This document shows positions 41,709-51,739 of a stretch of 64,000 bases of DNA, in pieces. Origin of the DNA: Anodontia alba (taxonomy: Eukaryota; Mollusca; Bivalvia; Lucinida; Lucinidae). The notes beneath the pieces were generated by a model. It did not search any database and was not told where the DNA came from. It worked only from the letters and a program-made list of their open reading frames with translations. The stretch is from positions 61,902,714 to 61,966,713 of the forward strand of contig OZ024835.1 in NCBI GenBank assembly GCA_964016985.1, written 5' to 3'. The translations under genes were made by a program, and so were the position numbers. Positions within the stretch are counted from its first letter, which is position 1. Each line of letters starts with the position of its first letter.

Positions 41709-42290
41709 ACAAGAGTTGTCAGAAGATAACGCAGCTCGCCGGAAAGGGCTGATCGGATAAGAAAACAATCTTTAAATATTAAAGATTGAATGCAGAACTT
41801 AAAAACATAGCAGTAAATGACAGAGTATGACCTGACTTTGATGTCGGAAGGATGTAAAACTGAGGGATGGGGTATATGCCATTGAAACATCTTCCCTTAG
41901 GCTGGTGTGGACAAAATATGAAAGCTATATCTTACATACTTCAGCAGCCATGTACACTTTTCAAAACTTAAACACAGATATAAATGACAAAGTATGACCT
42001 GATCTTGGCCTAGGCAGAAAGTCAAACTGAGGAAAAGGTCTGTGCTATTGAAGGGTCTTACCCTAATGTTGGTGTGGGCCAAATATTAAAGCAGTATCTT
42101 GAATACTTCAGTAGTTACAAACAGTTTTCAAAACTTAAATGCAGAACTCAAACATGGGTTAAAATGACAAAGTATGACCTGACCTTGACCTAGGCAGAAG
42201 GTCAAAGGAAGGGGTGTGTGTTATTGAAAGGTCTAACCATAAGGCTGGTGTGGGCCAAATATTAGAGCTCTATCTTTAAACTTGGTGTAC
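41709..42290 (+). repeat. HINE-3: tandem core, unit about 165-180 bp
   Basis: 'aacaagagttgtcagaagat' and 'aacgcagctcgccggaa' open like other tandem-core elements. Three units share 'atgacaaagtatgacctgat', 'cttggcctaggcagaaagtc' and 'ttggtgtgggccaaatatta'. The right end merges into the 42283 minisatellite. Confidence 0.6.
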
Positions 42291-43400
42291 TTACTTTATG
42301 TGTATTCAGTATTCAGACTTGAGGTACATTTACTTTGTGTTTTCAGCATTCAGATTTGGAGTATACCTACTTTATGTGTATTCAGTATTCAGATTTGAGG
42401 CATACTTTCTTTATGTATATTCTAAGTGAGTGTTCAGACTTGAGCATACCCACTTCATGTGTATTCAGTATTCAGACATGGGGTATACTTACTTTAGTTG
42501 TATTAGGAGTGAATGTTCAGACTTTATGTGTATTCAGTATTCAGACATGAGGTGTGCTTACTTTATGTGTATTCTGAGTAAGTGGTCAGACTTGAGTATA
42601 ACAATTTTATGTGCATCCTGTATTCAGACTTGGGGATGTACTCACTTTATGTGTTTTCTGAGTGAGTGTTCAGACTTCAGTATACCTACTTTATGTGTAT
42701 TCAGTATTCAGACATGGGATGTTTGATTTGGGTTTTACGGGCCTTTCAAGAATTTTTCACTTATATTGAGCCAATCGTTCATCAAAGGTGGGTGAAAACC
42801 GGAGAACCCGGGGAAAAAACACCTGACCATTCGTAAGCAGAACTTGGCTTTCCTACATGTTAGCCAAGTGAGGCTTGAACCACAGCGGTTAGAAACCTAA
42901 TGGATTAAGAGTCAACTCTCCTATCCACTAGGCTACAGGGGCCCACTAGACATGGGGTATACTTACTTTATGTGTTATCTGAGTGAGTGTTTAGACATAT
43001 GTGTATACAGTATTAAGACTTGGGGTGTACTTAATTTAGGAGAATTCAGTAGTCAGACTTGGGGTATACTTACTTTATGTGCATTCAGTATTCAGACTTT
43101 GGTTGTACTTAGTTAACCTGTATTCAGTATCCAGACTTGAGGTACCTACTTTACGTGTATTTGGTATTCAGAATTGAAGTTACTTACTTTATGTGCATTC
43201 AGTGTTCAGACGAAGTATACTAACTTTATGTGCATTCAGTATTCAGACTTGAGGTACATTTACTTTATGTGTATGCAGTATTCAGACTTCGAGCATACTT
43301 ACTTTTATATGTATTCAGTATTCAGACTTGGTGTATACTTACTTTATATGTATTCAGTAATCAGACTTGAAGTGTACTTACTTTATGTGTATAAGCAGAT
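42283..43400 (-). repeat. minisatellite carrying the EXT1 splice-donor motif
   Basis: Plus-strand units 'ttcagtattcagacttgagg' and 'tatacttactttatgtgtat' repeat more than 20 times with period about 36-50 bp. On the minus (gene) strand each unit contains ACACATAAAGTAAGTATA. This equals the last codons and donor of the EXT1 exon at 43382 (ACACATAAA then GTAAGTAC). A SINE-B interrupts it. Confidence 0.88.
42719..42947 (-). mobile_element. SINE-B inserted in the minisatellite
   Basis: AGACATGGG flanks both sides (42710-42718, 42948-42956). Head 'gtagcctagtggataggaga', 'gactcttaatcc' and 'gtggttcaagcctcac'. Tail 'gaaaggcccgtaaaaccc'. Confidence 0.88.
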
Positions 43401-43633
43401 TTAGCGACTGTGCGTATCAGTCGGAATAAAGGCGAAGAAGAAAACATCACAGGTGTTGTTGCATATATAACTGCTGTAAATTTTTCCCCAGGTCTGGCCC
43501 CAAGTTGTGGGTAAAAGAATGGGTATGAATGTAGAACATCAGAAAACTCTGGCAACAATGACATGGCCCCTGGGGCTGTGTTCCACATGACTTGAGATCT
43601 TGATACATGGCGATCTATTCTATCTTTTATAAG
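43382..43633 (-). CDS. EXT1: EXT1 internal exon: linker and start of GT64 domain (84 codons)
   Basis: The 252-nt exon starts after GTATTTTCAG and ends ACACATAAA before GTAAGTAC. It is phase 0 at both ends. The product starts LIKDRIDRHVSRSQVMWN, contains FPFFY-like SYPFFYPQLG, and has the KFTAVIYATTP block that opens the GT64 GlcNAc-transferase domain in EXT1 (KFTAVIHAVTP in vertebrates). It ends RTVAKSAYTHK. The exon corresponds to sequence that is split between exons in vertebrates. Its last nine bases and the donor are the same motif as the minisatellite unit that fills the next 1.1 kb of intron (42283-43400), so the true donor is followed by many near-copies of itself. Confidence 0.95.
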
Positions 43634-43671
43634 CTGAAAATACACAACAAAACAAATTATTGTAACTACAT

Positions 43672-43912
43672 GAAATATTTAGACGGACATGCTTGAGCAA
43701 ACAAAGCAGACCAAGATCAAACTGCTCCTAAAAGGAGCAGTTTGATCTGCATCTGCACTGTTTGCCATTCAGCAGCATTCTTCAAATATGCTTAATTGTG
43801 TTGATTGCTTACAATCAAGCCGGCATAGTATACAAATAGCAAAACTCAGCAGCACTTTTTAAACATGCTTAATTGGTCGATTGTTTACAGTCGAGCCATA
43901 GTATACACAAGG
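43672..43912. repeat. M1-type core K followed by a 65-bp tandem duplication
   Basis: 'gagcaaacaaagcagaccaa', 'ctgctcctaaaaggagcag' and inverse to 43770. Then 'gcttaattgtgttgattgct' with 'tacaatcaagccggcatagt' is repeated as 'gcttaattggtcgattgttt' with 'acagtcgagccatagt'. Confidence 0.65.
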
Positions 43913-44069
43913 GAAAATTTCTTTAAAGTAGTTGTCAATGTGATTATCATTACCAATGTAATCAAACAGCATGTGAGACGAAATCCAGGTAACAATTATT
44001 TATTGCCGCACTGACGTCAGAGTGCTGTTGATAGAGGGTTATCTATAAAACCTGGACTGGGACATTTGG

Positions 44070-44150
44070 GATAATGGAAAACTGTGCAGACCCAGATTAG
44101 ATGCTGCAGAATGCATCTGATCTGGGTCTGCCCTGTTTGCTTAAATTACA
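44070..44150. mobile_element. M1 core-K fragment
   Basis: 'aactgtgcagacccagatta', 'gatgctgcagaatgcatc' and 'tgatctgggtctgccctg'. Confidence 0.6.
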
Positions 44151-44265
44151 CTAAATTAAGGGTTAAATGAAACAGTTTTAAGTCCCTATTTAGGACTATT
44201 TTTCCAGCCTACACTCAGAGACAATTGATCTATCAGTACTGTCAATGCTTTGATTAATCTATTAG

Positions 44266-44416
44266 CACTAGTTAAGGCGCTTTTTTTTCAATCCAAAAGT
44301 ATTGATATTTTTCTTATTTCTCCACTGAGGCGCTTCTAATGAGTACCCACAACATATGTTTTCATGGAGAAATAAGAAAAATATTTTAATACGGGATACC
44401 CTCCCTTATCTAGACC
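44266..44416. mobile_element. M6 MITE lacking the left hairpin arm
   Basis: 'gcactagttaaggcgctttt' and 'cttatttctccactgaggcg' go straight into the right arm 'cttctaatgagtacccacaa'. It ends 'cccttatctagacctatg'. The left arm has been lost cleanly. Confidence 0.75.
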
Positions 44417-44454
44417 TATGTAGACTGGTGTCAAATGGGCATAGGCAGTACTGC

Positions 44455-45120
44455 AAATTATATTACAGTTCATGAACAGACTCAATATAACTAAGTCTGC
44501 TATTTTCAATTTCTTTACTGTTCTTTGCTTTCAAAGGATCTTTTCTTTTCAGAACTTATTTCACTTCGCTTCGCTACAGCTGGTGTAAAGCGCCCTGTGG
44601 CAGCAATAAAATGTCTCCAAATACTTCATCAAAGTGTAGTTTATATTTTCTGATCCTTTGGGATCTATGAGCCTATTTAGAATAATCTTATTCTATATTG
44701 CTCAAGTCGGCATCAAGAGGAATGATTTGTTTGTGTTGAGGTTTTACGGCCCAGTCAACCCACTAGGTCAGTCGAGCATGGCCAGCGTACCTAACCACAC
44801 TTTTACTGGGCAGGCTTCATCCATTATGGGGTTAACCAGTAACATGCACATTCTTTCACCTGAAACTGACAACTGCCCTTCTTGAATCAGCGGATGGAAG
44901 AGAATGACCATAGAAAATATTTCATGATCAATCTCCATGAAAGAATGTTGCCGACAAACCCTGGGGGGTCAAACCTGCAACCTCCTGATCACCAGTCGAA
45001 TGTGCATTCAACTGAGCCACTGAGGCCAGCCCAGGAGGCATAATCAGAATTCAAATTACATTACCGTTCATGAACTGACTGAATAAAACCTAGTCTGCTA
45101 TTTTCTCTTTCTTTACAAAG
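44455..45120. repeat. direct repeat flanking a SINE-A
   Basis: 'agttcatgaacagactcaat' with 'agtctgctattttcaatttc' (44465-44515) recurs as 'cgttcatgaactgactgaat' with 'agtctgctattttctctttc' (45063-45113). Confidence 0.6.
44728..45028 (-). mobile_element. SINE-A, full length, diverged
   Basis: Head 'ggcctcagtggctcagttga', B box 'gcaggtttgacccccc'. Tail 'gggccgtaaaacctcaacac'. Confidence 0.82.
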
Positions 45121-45307
45121 CTCTTTTCTCTCAAAAGACCCTGTCTTCTCAGAATTCCTTTAAACTGAAGGGGAGGTATGATAAAGATTAACAGTGTCTG
45201 AATATTAAACAGTGAAATGATTGGGAGCCATTAATTTGTCTGCATTTTATAGATAATAGTTTGGCTATTAATAGAGGACAGTACTTTCTATCAGAGACCT
45301 GGATAAG

Positions 45308-45388
45308 CAGGATAAGTAGGGTACTGATGAGAATAATTCTCTTATTTAAGGATAAGTAGGGTACTGATGAGAATAATTCTCTTATTTA
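45308..45388. repeat. tandem duplication, about 40 bp
   Basis: 'ggataagtagggtactgatg' with 'agaataattctcttattta' occurs twice in succession without change. Confidence 0.85.
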
Positions 45389-45479
45389 TAAACTGTCGGT
45401 CCCATTAGAATCATCTCATGAATGTAATTCAAATGAGATATCAAAAACTGTTAATTTTGCATACAAAAAGATATATAAC

Positions 45480-45680
45480 ATCGACGGATACACTTCCAAA
45501 GAAGACCACTTTGATCCTGACATACGTGCCTCCCTTCTGAAAGAGGAGCAAACACATAAAGGAAAGAATTTTCTCCTCCTGGGAAGCAAATTCTTTTCTT
45601 TAAGAGCAGCCCAATTTTGAGAAATTATACATTAGAGGAAAGCAATTTTCTTCTGCTCCACTGGTCTCCCTTTGAAAAGT
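45480..45680. mobile_element. M12 MITE, diverged
   Basis: 'gacggatacacttccaaaga', 'gaaagaattttctcctcctg' pairing with 'gaagcaaattcttttcttta'. Confidence 0.6.
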
Positions 45681-45735
45681 TACATGCCTACTTTCAAGTC
45701 ACAGTGCTCTCCCTTTGGAATGTATCAATTAATCT

Positions 45736-45926
45736 GAATGCTTTGCATGCTGGGAAAATTTTCTGAAATATTTTTTTCAGAAAATAGGCTTTGACATTTC
45801 ATGCAAATTGTCTCCTAAGGAGACAATTTGCATGAAATGTCAAATTCAGTTTTCTAGGAAATATAAGAAAAATATCATCAATTTGTCATCTGCTTAATTA
45901 ATAAGCCCAGAGAGTGGTAATGGTTA
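45736..45926. mobile_element. M3 MITE, reversed
   Basis: 'gctttgcatgctgggaaaat' to 'agagagtggtaatggttaa'. Core T perfect ('gcaaattgtctcctaaggag'). Confidence 0.82.
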
Positions 45927-46229
45927 ATTCACATTTCCACAAGAGCAATCTATCCACAGCCCTGAATGTTCTGAGAGCAATCACCATGAAATCTGAAGCA
46001 ATCTGTGTCTATTGAATTAGTCTGCTTGTTCAATATGATTTGCGTCTCATTAAAATAACCCACCTTTCATCACACATGAACAGGAAATGCACTGCCAGAC
46101 TGCGCAGAATTGCAATCTGGTCAGGGCATTTCCTACTCAAAGACACAACAATGTCTGATCAGCAAACAGTGAATGCCCTGAGAAGACTTCGAAGATACGC
46201 ACTCTGGACTAGATCTTTGATTTTCATTC

Positions 46230-46444
46230 ACTGTCTTCAACTTTAGTGATCTCTTGGCAAATTTAACAGATGACAAACTGATAACATTTTTCTTATTCTT
46301 CCCAGAAAATATGGTTTAACACTTCATGCAAATTGTCTCCTAAGGAGACAATTTGCATGAAATGTCAAACCCTGTTTTATGGAATCAGAAAAGTATTTAA
46401 AAGGGTCATCTACTGTAAATTTTACCCAGCATGCAATAGCATTA
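46230..46444. mobile_element. M3 MITE
   Basis: 'actttagtgatctcttggca' to 'cagcatgcaatagcattaag'. Core T 'tttaacacttcatgcaaatt' with inverse. Confidence 0.75.
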
Positions 46445-46596
46445 AGATGGTTTTCTTGAGACATGCCTTAATTATTAGAAGATGATTTCTGTAACAACAA
46501 CAGCAGATATCAGAATACCAATTATTTTCAGGTCCAACTACATAAAAAGGGACCTTAGTGTATACTGAAATGACAAAGGTCCAAACCAAATACACA

Positions 46597-47095
46597 TAGC
46601 TCCAGTTAAGGGGCTTTTTCTTTTACAACGGAAATGTACTCAATTTTTTTTCATTTCTCCACAAAAACATGATACAATCAACCCTCTTTATACCGACACT
46701 CGTTACATCGACAAAATTCGTTACAATGACAATTTGAATGTCACAAACCCTTTAATCAAGAGGTGACGAGAAATTATGCAAGAATATTGCATTAAACTTC
46801 AAACTACATATGTTTTGTATACTTGTTAGAACTGCCTCACTGAGGCAATTCTAACAAATATCCAAAACATATGTTCTATGAGGAAACAAGAATAAAACAA
46901 GGTCTTTCTTACATTTCATTGTGTCTATTAAGGATTCTTTACAACAGCAAATTCATTTTAATGGCAACATCTTTGGGAAAAAATGCTGTCGTTGTAACGA
47001 GGGCCAGTTCACTGTATGATGTGTGAACTCACAACGTATGTTTTTGAGGAGAAATAAGAAAAATATAAGAATACCCCTCTGATCTGTCAGATGCT
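46597..47095. mobile_element. M6 MITE split by M17
   Basis: 'catagctccagttaaggggc' and 'catttctccacaaaaacat' resume at about 47019 with 'gtgaactcacaacgtatgtt', 'ttgaggagaaataagaaaaa' and 'cccctctgatctg'. Confidence 0.65.
46670..47018. mobile_element. M17 mariner-like MITE with core G
   Basis: 'tacaatcaaccctctttata' with 'ccgacactcgttacatcgac' is matched by 'gtcgttgtaacgagggccag' and 'ttcactgta'. The internal hairpin is a core-G variant, 'gtatacttgttagaactgcc' with inverse. Confidence 0.7.
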
Positions 47096-47105
47096 GCTGA
47101 ACCTT

Positions 47106-47327
47106 GTTTTTTTTTTTTGTTTTTTTTGATTTGGATTTTATGGCCCTTTCAAGAATATTTCACTTATATCGAGCCGACATTCATCAATGGTGGGTGAAAA
47201 CCGGAGAACCCGGGGAAAAACCACCTGACCATCCGTAAGCAGAACTTGCTCGTAAGCTCGAACCACAGTGAGGAGAAACCTAATGGATTAAGAGTCAACT
47301 CTCCTATCCACTGGGCTACGGGGGCCC
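47106..47327 (-). mobile_element. SINE-B
   Basis: GCTGAACCTT left and GCTGCACCTT right form an imperfect duplication. Head 'cccgtagcccagtggatagg' and 'gactcttaatcc'. The B-box area is partly deleted ('gtggttcgagcttacg'). Confidence 0.82.
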
Positions 47328-47390
47328 GCTGCACCTTTCTGCTTCTTGCCATAGATTCTACATAATATTCAGACTTCTTCCAGGTGAACA

Positions 47391-47680
47391 GGCATTACGA
47401 AAACAAGCCTGTTCAAATATACTGAAAATTTCACCATCAAAAAAATTGAAAGTTTTCAGATAAAAATTCTGACATTTTTCATATTTCAGCTCAAAACATA
47501 GATTGTGGGTACTCATTAGAATTGCCTCAGCTCAAAACATAGACTGTGTGTACTCATTAGAACCACCTCACCAAGCAGTTCTAACAAGTACCCACAATTT
47601 TTTTTAGCAGAAATAAGAACAATAATGAATACCCCTGTAATCCCCAGTTTTACTAATTACATAGGTATGTTTTCGTGATG
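47391..47680. mobile_element. M9 MITE with duplicated left arm
   Basis: 'ggcattacgaaaacaagcct' to 'aggtatgttttcgtgatg'. 'cagctcaaaacatagattgt' with 'gggtactcattagaa' is present twice before the right arm. Confidence 0.75.
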
Positions 47681-47934
47681 GAAGGCCATAATTAGTCCCT
47701 TTTTGTGGTATGCAGTCCATGATACTGAGTTACATGCAAATGCATTTATACCTGAAATACTGACACTGCAATACTTCTGTGATTTTCATGGTTTTAGTCA
47801 ATGAAAAGAGAAATGCAAGCTATGCAAAGAATTAATTGGCATCAGTCACTGGGAGGAATGCATGAATCGACAAAACAACTGTTGTGGTTCAAGCAATCAA
47901 ATCATCGTAATTTTCAACCCATCACTCCAGATTA
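47681..47934. other. nothing recognised
   Basis: No ORF or repeat match. It lies in the 43.6-51.6 kb EXT1 intron. Confidence 0.4.
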
Positions 47935-48110
47935 GAGGGGTCTCCAGATTAATATTTTTGTTATTTCTCCATGAAACGTATGTTATAAGTTTTCATTAGA
48001 AGTGCTTCGATGAGGCACTTCTAATGAGTACCACAACACATATTTGTGTAGAGAAAAAAGAAAAAATATCAAAACTTTCAGTTGAAAACAGTACCTTATC
48101 CGGAGCTGTA
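47935..48110. mobile_element. M6 MITE
   Basis: 'ggggtctccagattaatatt' to 'accttatccggagctgt'. Left arm mutated ('taagttttcattagaagtgc'), right arm 'cacttctaatgagtacc'. Confidence 0.72.
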
Positions 48111-48172
48111 TTCAACCCATCCAATCATCCTAATTTATGACTACATGTAATCATAATTAGTCCTGGAATTTC

Positions 48173-48374
48173 TTAACCCTTGTCATGCTGAATGAATTAA
48201 GATGCCATACCCACTTCTAATTTTCAGCCAATCAGATTACTTGATCCAGGTTGTTGATACAAATTCAAATACTAAATAGCAAACAGTGCAGACCAGTTGG
48301 CTTCTTCCAACTGATCTGGATCTACACTGTTTACAAAGGCAGGGCATGTCCAAGTTCAACAGGACAAGGGTTAA
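48173..48374. mobile_element. M2 MITE
   Basis: TTAA at both ends. Hairpin shortened: 'cagtgcagaccagttggctt', 'cttccaactgatctgg'. Confidence 0.85.
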
Positions 48375-48455
48375 CCTGTGCAGAAGGTACTGAACCTGCA
48401 ACCCTTGAGCTTTCAGCACACTTAAGAAAAATCAGCACAATTTAGTAACTGAAAA

Positions 48456-48734
48456 CATCACGAAAACATGCCTACATAATTTTGACCCCCTTAAACCCCA
48501 CTTTTATATAGTAAAACTGGGGTTTACAGGGGTATACATTTTTTTTCATATTTCTGCTCAAAACATAGATTGTGGGTACTCGTTAGAACTGCCTCGGCGA
48601 GGCGGTTCTAACGAGTACCCACAATCTATGTTTTGAGCAGAAATATGAAAAATATCTGAGTTTTTTTATCTGAAAATTTTCAGTTTTTCGGGATAAAATT
48701 TTCTATATATTTGAATAGGCGTGTTTTCGTAATG
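48456..48734. mobile_element. M9 MITE, near-perfect
   Basis: 'catcacgaaaacatgcctac' to 'aggcgtgttttcgtaatg'. Core G perfect ('gtgggtactcgttagaactg', 'cctcggcgagg'). Confidence 0.9.
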
Positions 48735-48752
48735 ATATGGAGGATAGGACAG

Positions 48753-48995
48753 GCATCACGAAAACATGCCTATTCAAATATATTGAAATTTGCAGCATAG
48801 GTATCTGAAAATATGAAGGATATGACCGGCATTACATAAACACACCTATTCAAATATATTGAAAATTTCACCACCCAAAACTGGAAGTTTTCAGATAAAA
48901 ATTCTGATATTTTTCATATTTCTGCTCAAAACATAGATTGTGGGTACTCATTAGAGCAGAAATAAGAAAAATAATGTATACTCTGTAAACCCCAG
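48753..48995. mobile_element. M9 MITE, reversed, with duplicated end and lost hairpin
   Basis: The end motif is duplicated ('ggcatcacgaaaacatgcct' and 'ggcattacataaacacacct'). Core G is cut to 'gtgggtactcattagagcag', so one whole arm is missing. Confidence 0.7.
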
Positions 48996-49015
48996 CTTTA
49001 CAGCTGGGAAAACTT

Positions 49016-49313
49016 GTGGTAAAATATGTATCCACCTATACTAAGGGTTCACTTAAATAAAAAAAAAAAGATCAGGAAATGACTTATCTAATGATGCTTA
49101 TGCGAAGTTTTTGTGGATTTGTTTTCTCATTTTCTTCATAAAAGCAAATGTTGTGGGTACTCATTTGAATTGCATCGACAAGTCAATGCAATTCCAATGA
49201 GAACCAACAGCATATGATTTTATAAAATAGTAGATACATGGCCTGTAATCTAAGACTACAAAATTGCTTCACTGTGAACTTCTAGGGGTATGTGCAGTAA
49301 TTGGATCAAATAC
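49016..49313. mobile_element. M8 MITE interrupted by the foldback element
   Basis: 'aaaatatgtatccacctata' to 'gtgcagtaattggatcaaat'. Core G 'gtgggtactcatttgaattg' with a mutated right arm. The terminal word continues after the foldback at 49761. Confidence 0.7.
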
Positions 49314-49760
49314 TACGAAAGACCGGTAGTGACATTTCAACTACATTAATTCAAGGTTTCAACTTCATGAATTCACAATTTCAGCTTCACGAATTCACAA
49401 ATTCAACTTCACGAATCACGAATTCAACTTCAAGAATTCAACTTCACGAATTCACAAATTTAACTTCAAGAATTCACGAAATCAACTTCATGAACTCATG
49501 AATTCAACTTCAAGGATTCCACTTCACGAATTCAACTTCACGAATTCACGAATTCTACTTCAAGAATTCAACTGTTGAATTCGTGAAGTTGAATTTGTGT
49601 ATTTGTGAAGTTGAATTCGTGAAGTGGAATTTGTGAAGTTGAATTCATGAATTTGTGAAATTGAGTTCGTGAATTCGTGAAGCTGAAATCGTGAATTCGG
49701 GAAGTTGAAATCTTGAATTAATGTAGCTGAAATGTCACTACCGGTCTTTCGTAAAATACA
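49314..49760. mobile_element. foldback element, long inverted arms of AATTC-rich minisatellite, 10-bp duplication
   Basis: TACGAAAGACCGGTAGTGAC at the left is inverted at the right (GTCACTACCGGTCTTTCGTA). The arms of about 200 bp are made of 'cgaattcaacttca' tandem units. GATCAAATAC occurs directly outside both ends (49304-49313 and 49761-49770). A 9-11-bp duplication is typical of Mutator-like and foldback elements. Both strands encode similar repetitive frames because of the symmetry. Confidence 0.85.
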
Positions 49761-49873
49761 GATCAAATACAGTATTCATCTTCACTACAGCTGGTATTAC
49801 TGCCATGTGACGACCGTAAAATGCCTCTCTGTACTTCACAATAATGTATATATAGTTTATATTTTCTGGACCT

Positions 49874-50118
49874 TTAACCCTTAAAGGGCCAAGAAAAACT
49901 GCATCTGAAAATGTCGTCTGTTTATGTCGTCTGCTGAATATTCTGTCAAACTTTTCAAACCTATTTTTGCATACAGGCAAACAGTGTGGACCCTGATCAG
50001 ACTGCTCCTAAAGGAACAGTCTGATCTGGGTCCACATTGTTTGCAGAAACGACTTTTAAAATCACAAGCAGAAGACAAAGCAGACGACAATTGTTGTGAT
50101 TGGCGCTTTTAGGGTTAA
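49874..50118. mobile_element. M5 MITE, reversed
   Basis: TTAA at 49874 and 50115. 'gaaaatgtcgtctgtttatg' left, core K 'cagtgtggaccctgatcaga', right 'tggcgcttttagggttaa'. Confidence 0.87.
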
Positions 50119-50252
50119 GATCATCAAGACCATGAGATTTTTGAAACTATAAGAGGGTCACTGATGAGAACTGGGTGTTTAAACTTGGTATATCAGCTGT
50201 TTTTCAGTTTTGTGTGCATTCATTGCTCTAAAGGATCATTCCTTTTACAATC

Positions 50253-50621
50253 TACAGTAAAACCTCAATGGCTCGAACAGCAATAGCTCATTTACCATGG
50301 ATGATTCGAACTCATTTATGAGTCCCTAGGAACTTCTGATAGCACAAGAAAACAAATATATAGGGATATTTTAAGGAAATTTTCTTATTTTATCATGTAA
50401 ATGTATGTTGTGTGTACTCATTAGAATTGCCTCATTGAGGTAATTCTAATGAGTACACACAACATATCATTATTGTACAGAAGATGGAAAAGATTTCCCT
50501 AAATTATCACTATTTGCTTCCTGACCTGGCGCCATGATTATCCTCAGTGGCTCGAACTACCCATATCTCGAACAAATTTCTATGATCCCAAAGATGTTTG
50601 AGCCATTGAAGTTCAACTGTA
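50253..50621. mobile_element. M10 MITE
   Basis: 'tacagtaaaacctcaatggc' to 'cattgaagttcaactgt'. Core G 'gtgtactcattagaattgcc' with inverse. Complete. Confidence 0.85.
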
Positions 50622-50680
50622 TTTACCTTCACTACAACTGGTGTTAGTGCCATCTGACAACCGTAAAACGTCTCTCCATC

Positions 50681-50872
50681 ATAGCTCTAGTTAAGGCACT
50701 TTTTTTAATCCAAAAGTATTGATATTTTTTTCTATTTCTCCATGTGAACATATGTTGTGGGTACTCATTAGAAGCGCCTCACCAAGGCGCTTCTAATGAG
50801 TACCCAAAACAAATATTTTCATGGAGAAATAAGAAAAATATAAACCTGATACCCACTCTTATCTAGACCTAT
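50681..50872. mobile_element. M6 MITE
   Basis: 'catagctctagttaaggcac' to 'actcttatctagacctatg'. Core G perfect with 'gcgcctcaccaaggcgc' apex. Confidence 0.85.
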
Positions 50873-51044
50873 GCTCCATACTTCACTACAGTGTATATAT
50901 AGTTTATACTTTCTGGAACTTAGTTATCATTTAGCCCATTCTACAAGATTTGAAATTTTATGAGGGTCACTGACGATGCTAATTGTCCAAAATCAACTGA
51001 TGATGCCTAATTGTCCAAAACTAGCTAGTCTGGCCCAGGAAATT

Positions 51045-51520
51045 GAAGGGGAACGCAATATAAACAGTAAGTTTATCTTGGAATCAAGTGCATAACAAGC
51101 CCTTTATTTTGATGCAAGACTTTTCAAAATCGGCCTAAAAATAAGGAAGTTATGGTGGTTTGAATATATTTAAAATGGCTATCATGGATGCTGCCATATT
51201 GTCTGGCTTTGTGACGTCACGCAGCCCAAATTAAATATGCAAAACCAAATTATAAAAGGTTTTTAAGAATATTTTGCAACAGATTTTTTATAATCTCTTA
51301 ATTCTAGTGACAAGCAATCCTTTCCCTCAAAATAAACCAACTTTATGAGAATAACTACCTTTATGAAATGAATTTTAATTTGTGAAACCTTATTAAATAT
51401 TCAAAATGGCGGCGCCTATACCACCAATGCTAAATATTCAATTGTCTATAAGTCAAAATTCATTGTTTGTAAAGTTCTTTACTTTAAAGCGCAATACCTT
51501 TTAAGGCTGCATTCCCCTTT
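51045..51520. mobile_element. M14 element, copy 2, inverted
   Basis: 'gaaggggaacgcaatataaa' to 'ggctgcattccccttt'. The order of body words is the reverse complement of 3507-4022. It is about 40 bp shorter. Confidence 0.8.
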
Positions 51521-51594
51521 AATGAAAATATCATTAAATTTGTCTTTTCGCAGAAAAACTGTCCCCTGTGGTCCTTATTTAAAAAGATTCTTAC

Positions 51595-51714
51595 CTCTAA
51601 GGTGGCAGTGACAATTTTATCTACAGATGCAAAGTAAGTGTCCCAAACAAACTGAGTCTGTTGCCGTAATGACAGAATGTCTGTGTTCTGTATAGATCGC
51701 AGCAGGGTCGGCAC
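51595..51714 (-). CDS. EXT1: EXT1 internal exon: end of GT47 exostosin region (40 codons)
   Basis: The 120-nt exon begins after a T-rich tract and TTTTTCAG and ends at GAG before GTAAGA. It reads in phase 0 at both ends. The product begins VPTLLRSIQNTDIL, then LRQQTQFVWDTYF, then VDKIVTATLE. Animal EXT1 has the matching block at about residues 386-425, with RQQTQF and the KIV..TLE ending strongly conserved. This segment joins the GlcA-transferase-like GT47 domain to the linker before GT64. The preceding exon, expected to encode an AACVPV...NGWELPF-type block, was searched for up to 64,000 and not seen, so the upstream intron is at least 12 kb. An M14 element ends only about 75 bp downstream of the donor. 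Confidence 0.93.
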
Positions 51715-51739
51715 CTGAAAAACACAAAAGTCCCAAATT

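Larger units (their letters stand above)
19024..51714 (-). other. EXT1: EXT1-like exostosin gene, 3' part (five exons, four introns)
   Basis: Five separately recognised exons on the minus strand join in the order 51714-51595, 43633-43382, 28261-28163, 21123-20873, 19387-19024. Junction phases are 0, 0, 0 and 2 and every intron is GT-AG. The joined product is about 361 residues ending in a natural stop, which matches the C-terminal half of animal EXT1 (about 746 residues): the end of the GT47 exostosin domain and the whole GT64 domain. In known EXT1 the protein is a Golgi type II membrane enzyme that, with EXT2, adds alternating GlcA and GlcNAc to heparan sulfate. The N-terminal anchor and most of the GT47 domain are not in the window. 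Introns are about 7.9, 15.1, 7.0 and 1.5 kb and consist almost entirely of the repeats listed below. EXT1 rather than EXT2 is indicated by the KLPPIKVT and FGYMPL blocks. Confidence 0.95.

Noticed and set aside
49301..49766. Two similar small proteins on opposite strands (LRKTGSDIS...LIQ)
   Set aside because: They are the two arms of one foldback element read from each side.
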